From UBA1737 sp964474685 (lineage in GTDB: Bacteria > Bacillota_I > Bacilli_A > ML615J-28 > CAG-313): a DNA stretch of 41,154 bases. The stretch spans positions 1-41,154 of the forward strand of contig CAYYTE010000005.1 of NCBI GenBank assembly GCA_964474685.1, read 5' to 3'. Positions 34,031 through 41,154 of the stretch are shown piece by piece. The notes beneath the pieces were generated by a model. It was not told the DNA's origin and searched no databases. It saw nothing but the letters and a program-made list of their open reading frames with translations. The position numbers and the translations under genes were made by a program. Numbering within the stretch: the stretch's first letter is position 1; each line of letters opens with the position of its first letter.

Positions 34031-34192
34031 TTACTTTTGAACTCTCTTTTTCTTACAATTTTGCTCTTTAGAATAAAGTGGACAATGACTACAATCTTGA
34101 CAACATGTTGAAGGTTTAAACAAAATAAAGCAAAGAGCTACAATAAATCCAACTACAATAATTCCTAAAATAATCCAATCAATTAATTTCAT
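34031..34192 (-). CDS. FeoB-associated Cys-rich membrane protein
   Basis: 53 residues: one helix (4-25) then a cytosolic tail with C30-C31-x2-C34-x2-C37 and C46, rich in lysine. This fits the FeoB-associated Cys-rich family (PF12669). Start is ATG 34192, overlapping the feoB stop by 4 bases (ATGA); the longer upstream reading is a shadow inside feoB. It probably assists ferrous iron import or metal hand-over. Confidence 0.93.
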   Translation of the reverse strand: MKLIDWIILGIIVVGFIVALCFILFKPSTCCQDCSHCPLYSKEQNCKKKRVQK

Positions 34193-36240
34193 ATAAATAC
34201 ACTTCCAATCTGATAAATTAACAAGGATGCTATAAAAGCAACAAGTGTTTGTGCAACCATATAAAGGGTTGCTTGCGGTAGAGAATGAAGTTCTTTTCGA
34301 AGGGTTGCATAAGTGGCAACACAAGGCATATATAAAAGGATAAACACCATTAGAGAAATACATGCTAAATAATTACCATTTAATAACTCAAACACCCCAA
34401 AAGCTCCATTCGGAATAAGAATATCTAGAGTAGATACTACCGACTCCTTAGCGGTTAGACCAGCAATAAGGGACGCGGTAACTTGCCAATTACCGAAACC
34501 TAATGGTTTAAAAATAACAGCTATCGCCCCCGCAAGCCTTGAAAGCATAGATGCTTCTTCTACCGTTTGAATTCCCGATGGTAGAACATAATCTACATCA
34601 AAAATATAATTCAGTCTTGTATCAAAACTTTGTAAAAACCAAACCACAACAGAAGCAACAAATATAATAGTAAAGGCTTTTTTAATGAAGTCTTTTGCTT
34701 TATCCCACATTAAAATAATCGTATTTTTAAAACTCGGAAACCGATAAGCAGGAAGTTCCATCATAAATGGTGTAGGTTTTCCTTTCACAATAAATTGTAA
34801 GAGCCAAGTGATTAAAATCCCAATGAGTAAGGATAATACATATAAGCCTATAATTACAAGAGTTGAAATAACTGGTCTATTTGGAAAAAAGGCATTTGCT
34901 AATTGTAAAAACACGATGAGTTTTGCGCTACAACATACATAAGGAATTAAAAACAAACTAAATCTCTTATCTCTTTTACTAGTTAAAGTTCTAGTTGCCA
35001 TCACAGCAGGAACACTACAACCAAAACCAATCAATAAAGGAACGAAGCTTCTACCGGATAGCCCTAGTTTTCTTAATGGTTTATCCATCATAAAAGCTAC
35101 ACGAGCCATATAACCCGAATCCTCTAGTAACGATAAAAAGAAGAATAAAGCAACGATTGTTGGTACAAAAGTTAATACACTCCCAACACCTGTAATAACA
35201 CCATCTACTAATAAACTTCTCACAACTTCATTTAAACCATATTGAACAAAAGCTTTATTAATCCAACTCTTAAAAAGTTCAATTCCACTTCCTAATAGTC
35301 CCGATGAGATGTATGTATTTATTACACCAAAAGTAATTAGAAAAATAAAAGCAATAATTAAAAAGAAAATAGGATATGCCCAATATTTATTGGTTAATAC
35401 TTTATCAATACGAATGGAACGCATTTGTTCTTTTGTTTGCTTATTCACTCGATGAACACACTCTTGACAAACAGAATCAATAAAGTCATACCTCATCGAT
35501 ATAATTGCAGCTTCTCTATCCATTCCACTTTCTTCTTCGAGTTCTTTAATTAAATGTTGAGATATTTCTTTTTCATTTTCAGATAATCCTAACCTTTGTT
35601 CAATATCCGTATCCCCCTCTAAAATCTCAGTAGATACAAAACGCAAGGGAAATTTTTTTATTTCAGCATGGTCTTCAATTAAATGCATCATAGCATGTAA
35701 ACTTCTATGAACAGCACTCGTAGGTTTACAAAAATCATGTATCAAAGGTAATATATGATTATTTCCTACTTGCCTTGTAGTTTCAATTAACTCTTCAATT
35801 CCTTCGTTTTTAGAAGCAGAAATAGAACAAACAGAAATCCCTATGAGTTGTTGCAATTTCTCAACATCAATACTATTTCCAGAGGATTCCACCTCATCCA
35901 TCATATTTAAAGCAACCACAACTGGAATATTTAATTCACATAATTGTAAAGTTAAATAAAGATTTCTCTCTATATTTGTAGCATCTACTATATTCATAAT
36001 TACATCTGGATGTTCTTGTAACAAAAACTTTCTAGTAACATCCTCTTCTGCTGAGTAAGGGGATAAAGAATATATTCCTGGTAAGTCTACAACTTCCATA
36101 TCTTTTTGATTTCGAATTGCTCCAATTTTGCTATCAACCGTTACACCAGGAAAATTACCAACATGTTGATTCGAACCTGTCAAGACATTAAATAATGTTG
36201 TTTTTCCACAATTTTGATTTCCAACTAACGCAATCTTCAT
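34189..36240 (-). CDS. feoB: Ferrous iron transporter FeoB
   Basis: 683 residues. The cytosolic GTPase has G1 GNQNCGKT (7-14), a G3 DLPGIYSLSPYS motif and G4 ALNMMDE, followed by a helical GDI domain (about 165-270) and the membrane domain with two Gate repeats: GCSVPAVMATRTL and the later YMPCVATYATLRKE, each carrying the conserved cysteine. Length is normal. It starts one base after the feoA stop. Imports Fe2+ across the cytoplasmic membrane. Confidence 0.98.
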   Translation of the reverse strand: MKIALVGNQNCGKTTLFNVLTGSNQHVGNFPGVTVDSKIGAIRNQKDMEVVDLPGIYSLSPYSAEEDVTRKFLLQEHPDVIMNIVDATNIERNLYLTLQLCELNIPVVVALNMMDEVESSGNSIDVEKLQQLIGISVCSISASKNEGIEELIETTRQVGNNHILPLIHDFCKPTSAVHRSLHAMMHLIEDHAEIKKFPLRFVSTEILEGDTDIEQRLGLSENEKEISQHLIKELEEESGMDREAAIISMRYDFIDSVCQECVHRVNKQTKEQMRSIRIDKVLTNKYWAYPIFFLIIAFIFLITFGVINTYISSGLLGSGIELFKSWINKAFVQYGLNEVVRSLLVDGVITGVGSVLTFVPTIVALFFFLSLLEDSGYMARVAFMMDKPLRKLGLSGRSFVPLLIGFGCSVPAVMATRTLTSKRDKRFSLFLIPYVCCSAKLIVFLQLANAFFPNRPVISTLVIIGLYVLSLLIGILITWLLQFIVKGKPTPFMMELPAYRFPSFKNTIILMWDKAKDFIKKAFTIIFVASVVVWFLQSFDTRLNYIFDVDYVLPSGIQTVEEASMLSRLAGAIAVIFKPLGFGNWQVTASLIAGLTAKESVVSTLDILIPNGAFGVFELLNGNYLACISLMVFILLYMPCVATYATLRKELHSLPQATLYMVAQTLVAFIASLLIYQIGSVFI

Positions 36241-36241
36241 A

Positions 36242-36466
36242 TTACAAAACCTCTACTTCAATATTGTTTGCATCTTCTTTTCGAATCGAAAGATTAAATC
36301 CTCTTATCTCGATTTCTATCGGATCACCAAAAGGGGCAATTTTTTCAATTTTTATATTGGTATGAGGTAATATCCCCATTTCTAATAACCTTCTTCTTAA
36401 TTTACCTTCACCAACTACATTTTTAATCACTGCTGATTTTCCAATCTCTAGTTCTGTTAGCTTCAT
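36242..36466 (-). CDS. feoA: FeoA SH3-like protein
   Basis: 74 residues, a single FeoA (SH3-like) domain: LTELEIGKSAVIKNVVGEG, LRRRLLEMGILPHTNIKIEK, PFGDPIEIEIRGFNLSIRKE. It binds the FeoB GTPase region and is needed for iron uptake. First gene of feoA-feoB-FeoB-associated, behind a strong promoter with a dyad operator. Confidence 0.97.
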   Translation of the reverse strand: MKLTELEIGKSAVIKNVVGEGKLRRRLLEMGILPHTNIKIEKIAPFGDPIEIEIRGFNLSIRKEDANNIEVEVL

Positions 36467-36482
36467 ACTTTATCTCTCTTTC

Positions 36483-36502
36483 TAGTTAGTCACAACTAAC
36501 TA
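36483..36502 (-). promoter_or_regulatory. Dyad operator at the feo promoter
   Basis: TAGTTAG and CTAACTA form a perfect 7-bp inverted repeat with a 6-base spacer directly after the -10 box, over the transcription start. The form (TTAG..CTAA) recalls DtxR/IdeR-type iron operators more than the Fur box. The binding protein is not in the window. Confidence 0.65.
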
Positions 36503-36503
36503 T

Positions 36504-36532
36504 ATTATAACATGGATTTATCTTTATATCAA
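36504..36532 (-). promoter_or_regulatory. Promoter of feoA-feoB
   Basis: Minus strand: -35 TTGATA (36527-36532), 17 bases, extended -10 TGTTATAAT (-10 at 36504-36509). Confidence 0.85.
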
Positions 36533-36542
36533 GAAAAAAGAT

Positions 36543-36584
36543 AAAAAAGGATAAATGGGTATTTAAGACGCTACCCATCTATCC
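36543..36584 (-). terminator. Terminator of the GGDEF-GGDEF-HD operon
   Basis: GGATAGATGGGTA / TACCCATTTATCC stem (one G-U) with a 10-base loop, and six U on the minus strand. Confidence 0.9.
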
Positions 36585-36595
36585 TATGATGATAA

Positions 36596-37261
36596 TTAAC
36601 TCATACTTGTTTCATTAATCTTTAAAACAAATTGAACATTTAACTCTTTTGCGGCCTTTTTACAAAGCACCATTCTTTCCAAAAATATCTCAAAATAATC
36701 CATAATAGAACAAATACTTGTATCAATAGTTAAAGATAGCGTAATCACATTATCCATTACCTTTAATTCATTCTTTAATACTGCATAATTTACTCTCGTA
36801 TGAATATTGTCTAATGTAAAATTTTCCTTTCTTACACGACTTCGTCTTACGTCTGATTTATCCGCAAGTATTAATGCGGCACAAACCGGAGAAATTGGAA
36901 TTCCACTTGTTTCATCATGATTACTAATAGAAGATACAATGATTCCTATATCCTCAGCAGATAATTTCGTCTTTTGTAATAACTCAAAAGTCATAACAGC
37001 ACCATAAGTGGCATGGTTCTCCCTTTGAACAAGGTTGCCGATGTCATGAAAATCCGAAGCGATTCGCACAAGAAATTGCAAATGCTTATCATACCCTAAT
37101 CTATCCATTATTTTTTGGGCAATATCCGCTGTTCGAAATGCATGGGGTAAAGCGTGTTCTGTATAACCTATCTTCTTAAGTACCGCATCCGCTTCTTTTA
37201 TATAGGTAGTATAATTTGTTTGTTCAAATATTTGTTCTTCTTGACTTAATTCTTTTTCCAT
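36596..37261 (-). CDS. HD-domain metal-dependent phosphohydrolase
   Basis: 221 residues. The HD metal set is H40, H72-D73 (ASDFHDIGN), further histidines at 83 and 115 (SNHDE), and D134 in LADKSDVRRSRVR. A C-terminal part (about 150-221) of alternating strands and helices is typical of this clostridial HD family. It lacks GYP, so it may act on a nucleotide other than cyclic-di-GMP. Start set at ATG 37261 with AAAGGA; the reading to 37333 runs back into the previous gene. It is the third gene after two membrane diguanylate cyclases. Confidence 0.88.
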   Translation of the reverse strand: MEKELSQEEQIFEQTNYTTYIKEADAVLKKIGYTEHALPHAFRTADIAQKIMDRLGYDKHLQFLVRIASDFHDIGNLVQRENHATYGAVMTFELLQKTKLSAEDIGIIVSSISNHDETSGIPISPVCAALILADKSDVRRSRVRKENFTLDNIHTRVNYAVLKNELKVMDNVITLSLTIDTSICSIMDYFEIFLERMVLCKKAAKELNVQFVLKINETSMS

Positions 37262-37271
37262 AATATTTCCT

Positions 37272-38411
37272 TTAACAATGTTTGTTTTTCTCAATATACA
37301 TCGCCTTATCAGCAGCCATAACAAACTCATCAAAAGTAGGTTCTTCTAGTTCTTTTAAAGAAGAACTCCCAATACTTAAGGATAATGAATATGGTTTATT
37401 GATGGACTTATTCATTTTTTCAATCTCTTGATTAATTTTTTCTTTAAAAGCAATAATTTCCTCATCATTCTTTTTCTTTGATAATATTACAAACTCATCT
37501 CCACCATACCTGGCAACAAAATCTTGTTGGGGATGTGTCGCATTCTTTAATGCAGCCGCAACCTTGATTAAAGCAAAATCTCCCTCAACATGTCCATAAG
37601 TATCATTAATTGATTTAAAGTGATCCACATCAATCATCAATAATACCCATTGATTGGAATCATGAGATGCAAAAATTTGGTTTAAAAATTTATCAAAATA
37701 CCTTCTATTGTAAATATTGGTTAAATAATCTCTTGCAATTTGAGCATTTTGCAATTTCACATATAACAAAAATATTGCAAGGGAAGAACTAACCCAAGTA
37801 GCATCCAATCCATCACTAATATATTGAATAACAATTCCAATTGTACAAATTGTTAAATAGATGAATAAAAAGAAATAATCCTTTTTATATGAAATCGATT
37901 TCTCTTTAATAACCGCCCGAATAATTATAAAATAAGAAACAACAACATAAAACAATACGAAAACTAGTTCTACCATAAAATACGGAAGTCTTCGGTAAAT
38001 TCCATTTGCATCAAATGTAAAAATAAATGGTACAAAACAGTTTATAACAACAATTAGAAAATGAATCAATGCGGGAATAAACCAAAGTAGTTTGTTTTTC
38101 ATATCAATCACAAGAGAGTAAAAAATCTTACTTTGACAATATAACAAAAAGTAATAACAAGGTAAAGGTAAAAACACAAAATATAATGTATTCAAAGCTT
38201 CACGAACAAATGGAGCACCCGTAAAAGTTTTTGCGTTCATTATACAAGCAATATTATCTAATACAACCATAATTAAAACATAAATAACAATTTTTTTATA
38301 TAAAATCTGGCTTTGAGTCGGATGCTTTATTGAACTTGAACTAATTAACACTTGAACTACTAAAACTAACTCTAAAAGTAACAATTGGCTAAATAATACA
38401 TCATATACCAT
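37272..38411 (-). CDS. Membrane diguanylate cyclase (GGDEF), second of a tandem pair
   Basis: 379 residues. About seven helices (5-25, 42-58, 74-92, 108-130, 145-167, 178-198, 205-222) without an obvious ligand domain, then a GGDEF domain (about 226-379): D261, NDTYGHVEGD, and intact GGDEF at 303-307. The stretch before it (HPQQDFVARY) has no RxxD inhibitory site. It is clearly a paralogue of the gene just upstream, with which it shares a TGATG junction. It should make cyclic-di-GMP at the membrane. Confidence 0.93.
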   Translation of the reverse strand: MVYDVLFSQLLLLELVLVVQVLISSSSIKHPTQSQILYKKIVIYVLIMVVLDNIACIMNAKTFTGAPFVREALNTLYFVFLPLPCYYFLLYCQSKIFYSLVIDMKNKLLWFIPALIHFLIVVINCFVPFIFTFDANGIYRRLPYFMVELVFVLFYVVVSYFIIIRAVIKEKSISYKKDYFFLFIYLTICTIGIVIQYISDGLDATWVSSSLAIFLLYVKLQNAQIARDYLTNIYNRRYFDKFLNQIFASHDSNQWVLLMIDVDHFKSINDTYGHVEGDFALIKVAAALKNATHPQQDFVARYGGDEFVILSKKKNDEEIIAFKEKINQEIEKMNKSINKPYSLSLSIGSSSLKELEEPTFDEFVMAADKAMYIEKNKHC

Positions 38412-39553
38412 CAGGCACCTCGCTTAATACGTTTGTTTTCATACATTTTCAAATCCACACTATGAAGAAAATCACTTTCCGTTTTCATCGTATTTGGATT
38501 ATATTCAATAACCCCAATACTGATCATTAGTTTGAATGAAAAACGATTCGACTTGTTTAGAATTTTTAGCCCGCGTTTTACATCTTTTTCAAATTCTAAA
38601 TAAAGGCCTTTTTTAGGAATTAGTACCGCAAATTCATCTCCACCATATCGAGAAACAAATCCATGGTGAAGGGAAGCCATATGTTTAATAACAGATGAAA
38701 CCTCAATTAAAGCATTATCTCCTTCAACATGTCCATAAACATCATTAATCTTTTTAAAATTATCAATATCTAATAAACAAAATAAATAACAATCCATCTT
38801 ATTCGTAATAAAAAGTTTTGATAAAAACATATCCAGTTGTCTTCGATTGTTAAGCCCTGTAAGAGCATCGATACTTTCTGCAGTTTTTTGGAAATGATAA
38901 AACAAGAAAAGCATAGCTAATGTTTCAGTATACCAAATAATTGAGTAAGATGGTACTAAAAATTGTAAAACCAAGCCTAAAAAAGGGAGCATAGTACTAC
39001 CAAACAAGATAAAGTATGATTTTTTTGAATAAGTCTTATCATCAAAAATTAAGTGTCGAATAAACAAAATTACATCACACACAAAAAAGAAAATAGGCAC
39101 GACTGTAACTAAGATAAAAAAATTACCTTTAGAAAATTCATTTATTTTTGAAATTGAAAACAAAAAAGGGGTAAACATATTAATTATAACAATCACAATT
39201 TGAAAGTAATAAGGGATTAACCATAAAAAGTAATGTTTGAAAGGATAAAAAGATGATGGATTTAATTTAGACTTAAGATAGAAAAAATGACAAATGAAAG
39301 GGATTGGTAACAATAGAATATAAACATACATAGAAATATAGTTTATTACAAATGCTATTGAATTCGAATTATCATAACAAATATAATAAATAATAACAGA
39401 AACTAACAAGATTATATCAAAAATAATAATTGTAATGAAATTTGTTTGGGCTTGACTTGCTTTCGAAAACCGATTAATACTGTAAAGGATTATCGCTAAT
39501 AACACTATGCAAAAAGCATTAATTGCTATATATAAAATAATTGGATTAATCAT
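38411..39553 (-). CDS. Membrane diguanylate cyclase (GGDEF), first of a tandem pair
   Basis: 380 residues with the same layout as its neighbour: about seven helices to residue 222, then LTGLNNRRQ, D262 in LLDIDNF, NDVYGHVEGD and an intact GGDEF at 304-308; no RxxD before it (SLHHGFVSRY). The membrane parts resemble each other only loosely, suggesting an old duplication with different inputs. First gene of the operon; ribosome site AAAGGA and promoter at 39583-39611. Confidence 0.93.
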   Translation of the reverse strand: MINPIILYIAINAFCIVLLAIILYSINRFSKASQAQTNFITIIIFDIILLVSVIIYYICYDNSNSIAFVINYISMYVYILLLPIPFICHFFYLKSKLNPSSFYPFKHYFLWLIPYYFQIVIVIINMFTPFLFSISKINEFSKGNFFILVTVVPIFFFVCDVILFIRHLIFDDKTYSKKSYFILFGSTMLPFLGLVLQFLVPSYSIIWYTETLAMLFLFYHFQKTAESIDALTGLNNRRQLDMFLSKLFITNKMDCYLFCLLDIDNFKKINDVYGHVEGDNALIEVSSVIKHMASLHHGFVSRYGGDEFAVLIPKKGLYLEFEKDVKRGLKILNKSNRFSFKLMISIGVIEYNPNTMKTESDFLHSVDLKMYENKRIKRGA

Positions 39554-39582
39554 TTTAGTTTTCCTTTCTTCTTATTACATAT

Positions 39583-39611
39583 ATTATAACAACTTACGTC
39601 ACAAAAATCAA
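39583..39611 (-). promoter_or_regulatory. Promoter of the GGDEF-GGDEF-HD operon
   Basis: Minus strand: -35 TTGATT (39606-39611), 17 bases, extended -10 TGTTATAAT (-10 at 39583-39588). Confidence 0.75.
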
Positions 39612-39672
39612 ATTAATCTATCTTTTTAAAAATAAAACAATTTTTTTATAAAAAAATGCTCTTAGAAAATAG

Positions 39673-39704
39673 AAAAAACAAAGAACAAATAGTCTTTGTT
39701 TTTT
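39673..39704 (-). terminator. Terminator of the APC permease gene
   Basis: AAAAAACAAAGA / TCTTTGTTTTTT stem, 8-base loop, just past the stop at 39717; U-rich on the minus strand. Confidence 0.75.
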
Positions 39705-39716
39705 GTTTTATATGAA

Positions 39717-41051
39717 TTAATTCAGTTTCTTATGTTTCTTTATAGTTGTAATAACCACTAGAACAATCATTGCAAATAGAAATTGAATTAAATACCATAA
39801 TACATTCATACGATGAGCGATGATTGCGGAAGCAACCATTACAAGACCCGATAGAATACTTAAAATAGGTAAAACATAGCGATTAAACTTAGAAAATTCC
39901 TTTTCTTGAACGATTATTTTTACAAATATTGCAATATAAATTGCGTAGATGAAAACAATCGGTAACTCTGAAACATCTACGAAAAATGGAACACCTGAAA
40001 GAAATGCTTTCCAGTAAAATAGCCAAGCAAATGATAATAGAAATGAAATAAGGCAACTACCTAAAGGCATTTTTGAATTTTTTGTTGTCTTTGAACAAAA
40101 CTTAGTGAACACACCTACATCTCTTACCGCAATCGAATAGATACCTCTACAACTACCAAGAGTTAAGCCGTTTAAAGTACCTAAACAAGAAATAATGATA
40201 AATACCTCCAGTAAAGTACCTAATTTACCAAAGACAGTAGTAAATGATGCATTAACAGCAGAGTTAGTTGATAAATCGCCAAATGGAGCAGTGCCACTTA
40301 AACCAAAGAAATAGAAAATGTAGATAATTACTACAATGAAACTACCAATTAATAAAGCGAGTGGCAAGTTCTTTTTTGAATTTTTAATTTCAGAATTAAT
40401 TGAAGTAGCAACAATCCACCCATCATAAGCAAAAGCAACCGCAACAATACTCGATAACACTACTTTTGATCGAACTCCTAAATTAATCGCAATTGAAAAA
40501 TTATCATTAATATTTCCATGGGTAAAACCATAGATAGTACCAAAGATAGCCATAGCAATCAAAGGTACGAGTTTAATAACCGTTGTAGTGACTTGCAATT
40601 TTCCAGCAAATATCGGTGCTAAACTATTGATTAAATAACTACAGCCTAAATAAACAATTGCAATCACCCATATCATCTGTTCATTTTGAATTTCAAATAA
40701 TTGAACCGTATATAACGAGGATAACCAGGCTAAAACACAAGTTAATGCGGGATAGTAAAGAAACCCTAAAAACCAGCCTACATAGTTTCCTACTTTTTTT
40801 CCTAATGTAACTTCAGCGTAATCAATAATACCATTCACTTTCTCATATTTTCTTGCAAGTGTTGAAAAGCATGTTGTAAATGCCATCATCATAAGTCCTA
40901 CAATAAAGAAAGCTAAAATTCCCTCAATTACACTTCCACCTTGAGCAATAATGGATGTGGATTTATAGAAAATTCCACTACCAATAACAATACCAACAAC
41001 CATACAAATAGCAGTTATTAGATTGTATTTGCGAGTTAAATGATTATCCAT
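39717..41051 (-). CDS. APC family amino-acid permease
   Basis: 444 residues with twelve predicted helices. The first helix has GIVIGSGIFYKS, the unwound glycine motif (G[SA]GIF) that binds the amino-acid backbone in the APC superfamily; the sixth has AFAYDGWIVATSINSEIKN, typical of the LAT/SteT-like group. Likely an amino-acid exchanger; substrate unknown. Ribosome site AAAGG; TATAAT at 41101-41106 with a poor -35. Single-gene unit. Confidence 0.92.
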   Translation of the reverse strand: MDNHLTRKYNLITAICMVVGIVIGSGIFYKSTSIIAQGGSVIEGILAFFIVGLMMMAFTTCFSTLARKYEKVNGIIDYAEVTLGKKVGNYVGWFLGFLYYPALTCVLAWLSSLYTVQLFEIQNEQMIWVIAIVYLGCSYLINSLAPIFAGKLQVTTTVIKLVPLIAMAIFGTIYGFTHGNINDNFSIAINLGVRSKVVLSSIVAVAFAYDGWIVATSINSEIKNSKKNLPLALLIGSFIVVIIYIFYFFGLSGTAPFGDLSTNSAVNASFTTVFGKLGTLLEVFIIISCLGTLNGLTLGSCRGIYSIAVRDVGVFTKFCSKTTKNSKMPLGSCLISFLLSFAWLFYWKAFLSGVPFFVDVSELPIVFIYAIYIAIFVKIIVQEKEFSKFNRYVLPILSILSGLVMVASAIIAHRMNVLWYLIQFLFAMIVLVVITTIKKHKKLN

Positions 41052-41154
41052 TTTGTACCTTTTCCTAAATATTCATGTAATTTTACAAACAAGTTCTTCT
41101 ATTATAACTTATTTCAAAAGGTTTTATCATAAATTAAGTAATTTTTTTCTTTTT

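Noticed and set aside
34193..34363. N-terminal extension of the FeoB-associated protein
   Set aside because: The extra 57 codons lie inside feoB in another frame; the ATGA overlap at 34189-34192 marks the real start.
1..41154. Prophage, integrative element or genomic island
   Set aside because: No integrase, transposase, phage structural gene, att-like repeat or abrupt composition change is visible; the lone tRNA-Ser has no duplicated 3' end nearby that I can see.

Overview
The window is 41 kb of AT-rich chromosome from a low-GC Gram-positive bacterium (Bacillota). The short intergenic gaps, clear AGGAGG-type ribosome sites, sigma-A promoters and U-tailed hairpin terminators fit this. TGA is used as an ordinary stop (feoB, the upstream diguanylate cyclase), so this is not a Mycoplasma code. 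The gene set (feoAB without oxygen-dependent enzymes, methylglyoxal synthase, DegV, PTS-type IIC, BmrCD-like exporter, DUF1836) suggests a fermentative gut-type anaerobe, perhaps Erysipelotrichia-like; that placement is inference. I see no transposase, integrase, phage gene or CRISPR array, so this reads as ordinary chromosome with a strong signalling flavour.

Left part (1-8190): the tail of a permease, then malQ with a small membrane protein. Next is a five-gene minus-strand operon (7638 to 2384) that is the most interesting locus: STAS antagonist, PAS-like/GGDEF protein, LytS-type membrane receptor with PP2C (SpoIIE/RsbU) phosphatase, RsbW-like kinase, and a STAS domain fused to an APH-type kinase. 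This is a complete partner-switching module with no sigma factor beside it; the STAS-kinase fusion is a candidate output, and a diguanylate cyclase is built in. A tRNA-Ser(GGA) follows.

Middle (8191-29400): hpt-udk (plus strand); a four-gene minus-strand operon of CYTH phosphatase, DUF697 membrane protein, HD-GYP-like protein and an SDR; a heterodimeric ABC exporter resembling BmrC/BmrD; a DUF1836 regulator divergent from an SGNH hydrolase-DegV pair with a perfect consensus promoter and a dyad at the transcription start; an operon of PTS-type IIC, SpoU methylase, aminopeptidase P and a small FtsK-like ATPase; two G3E (CobW-type) GTPases, one with a 42-bp in-frame minisatellite coding for a His/Cys/acidic metal-binding loop and the other carrying a YcgQ-like C-terminal domain; a small TM2-like protein; and a type I methionine aminopeptidase with a SEC-C tail followed by an Sfp-type phosphopantetheinyl transferase.

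Right part (29381-41154): an operon of ion permease, TldD, TldE/PmbA and methylglyoxal synthase; feoA-feoB-FeoB-associated protein under a promoter with a dyad operator; two tandem membrane diguanylate cyclases with an HD-domain protein; and an APC amino-acid permease. Three GGDEF proteins, all with intact GGDEF and no visible RxxD inhibitory site, plus one HD-GYP-like and one HD protein, make cyclic-dinucleotide or related nucleotide signalling a recurring theme. Several database-style longest starts are unlikely here because the ribosome site or the -10 box lies inside the extra codons; I moved those starts and say so in each entry.
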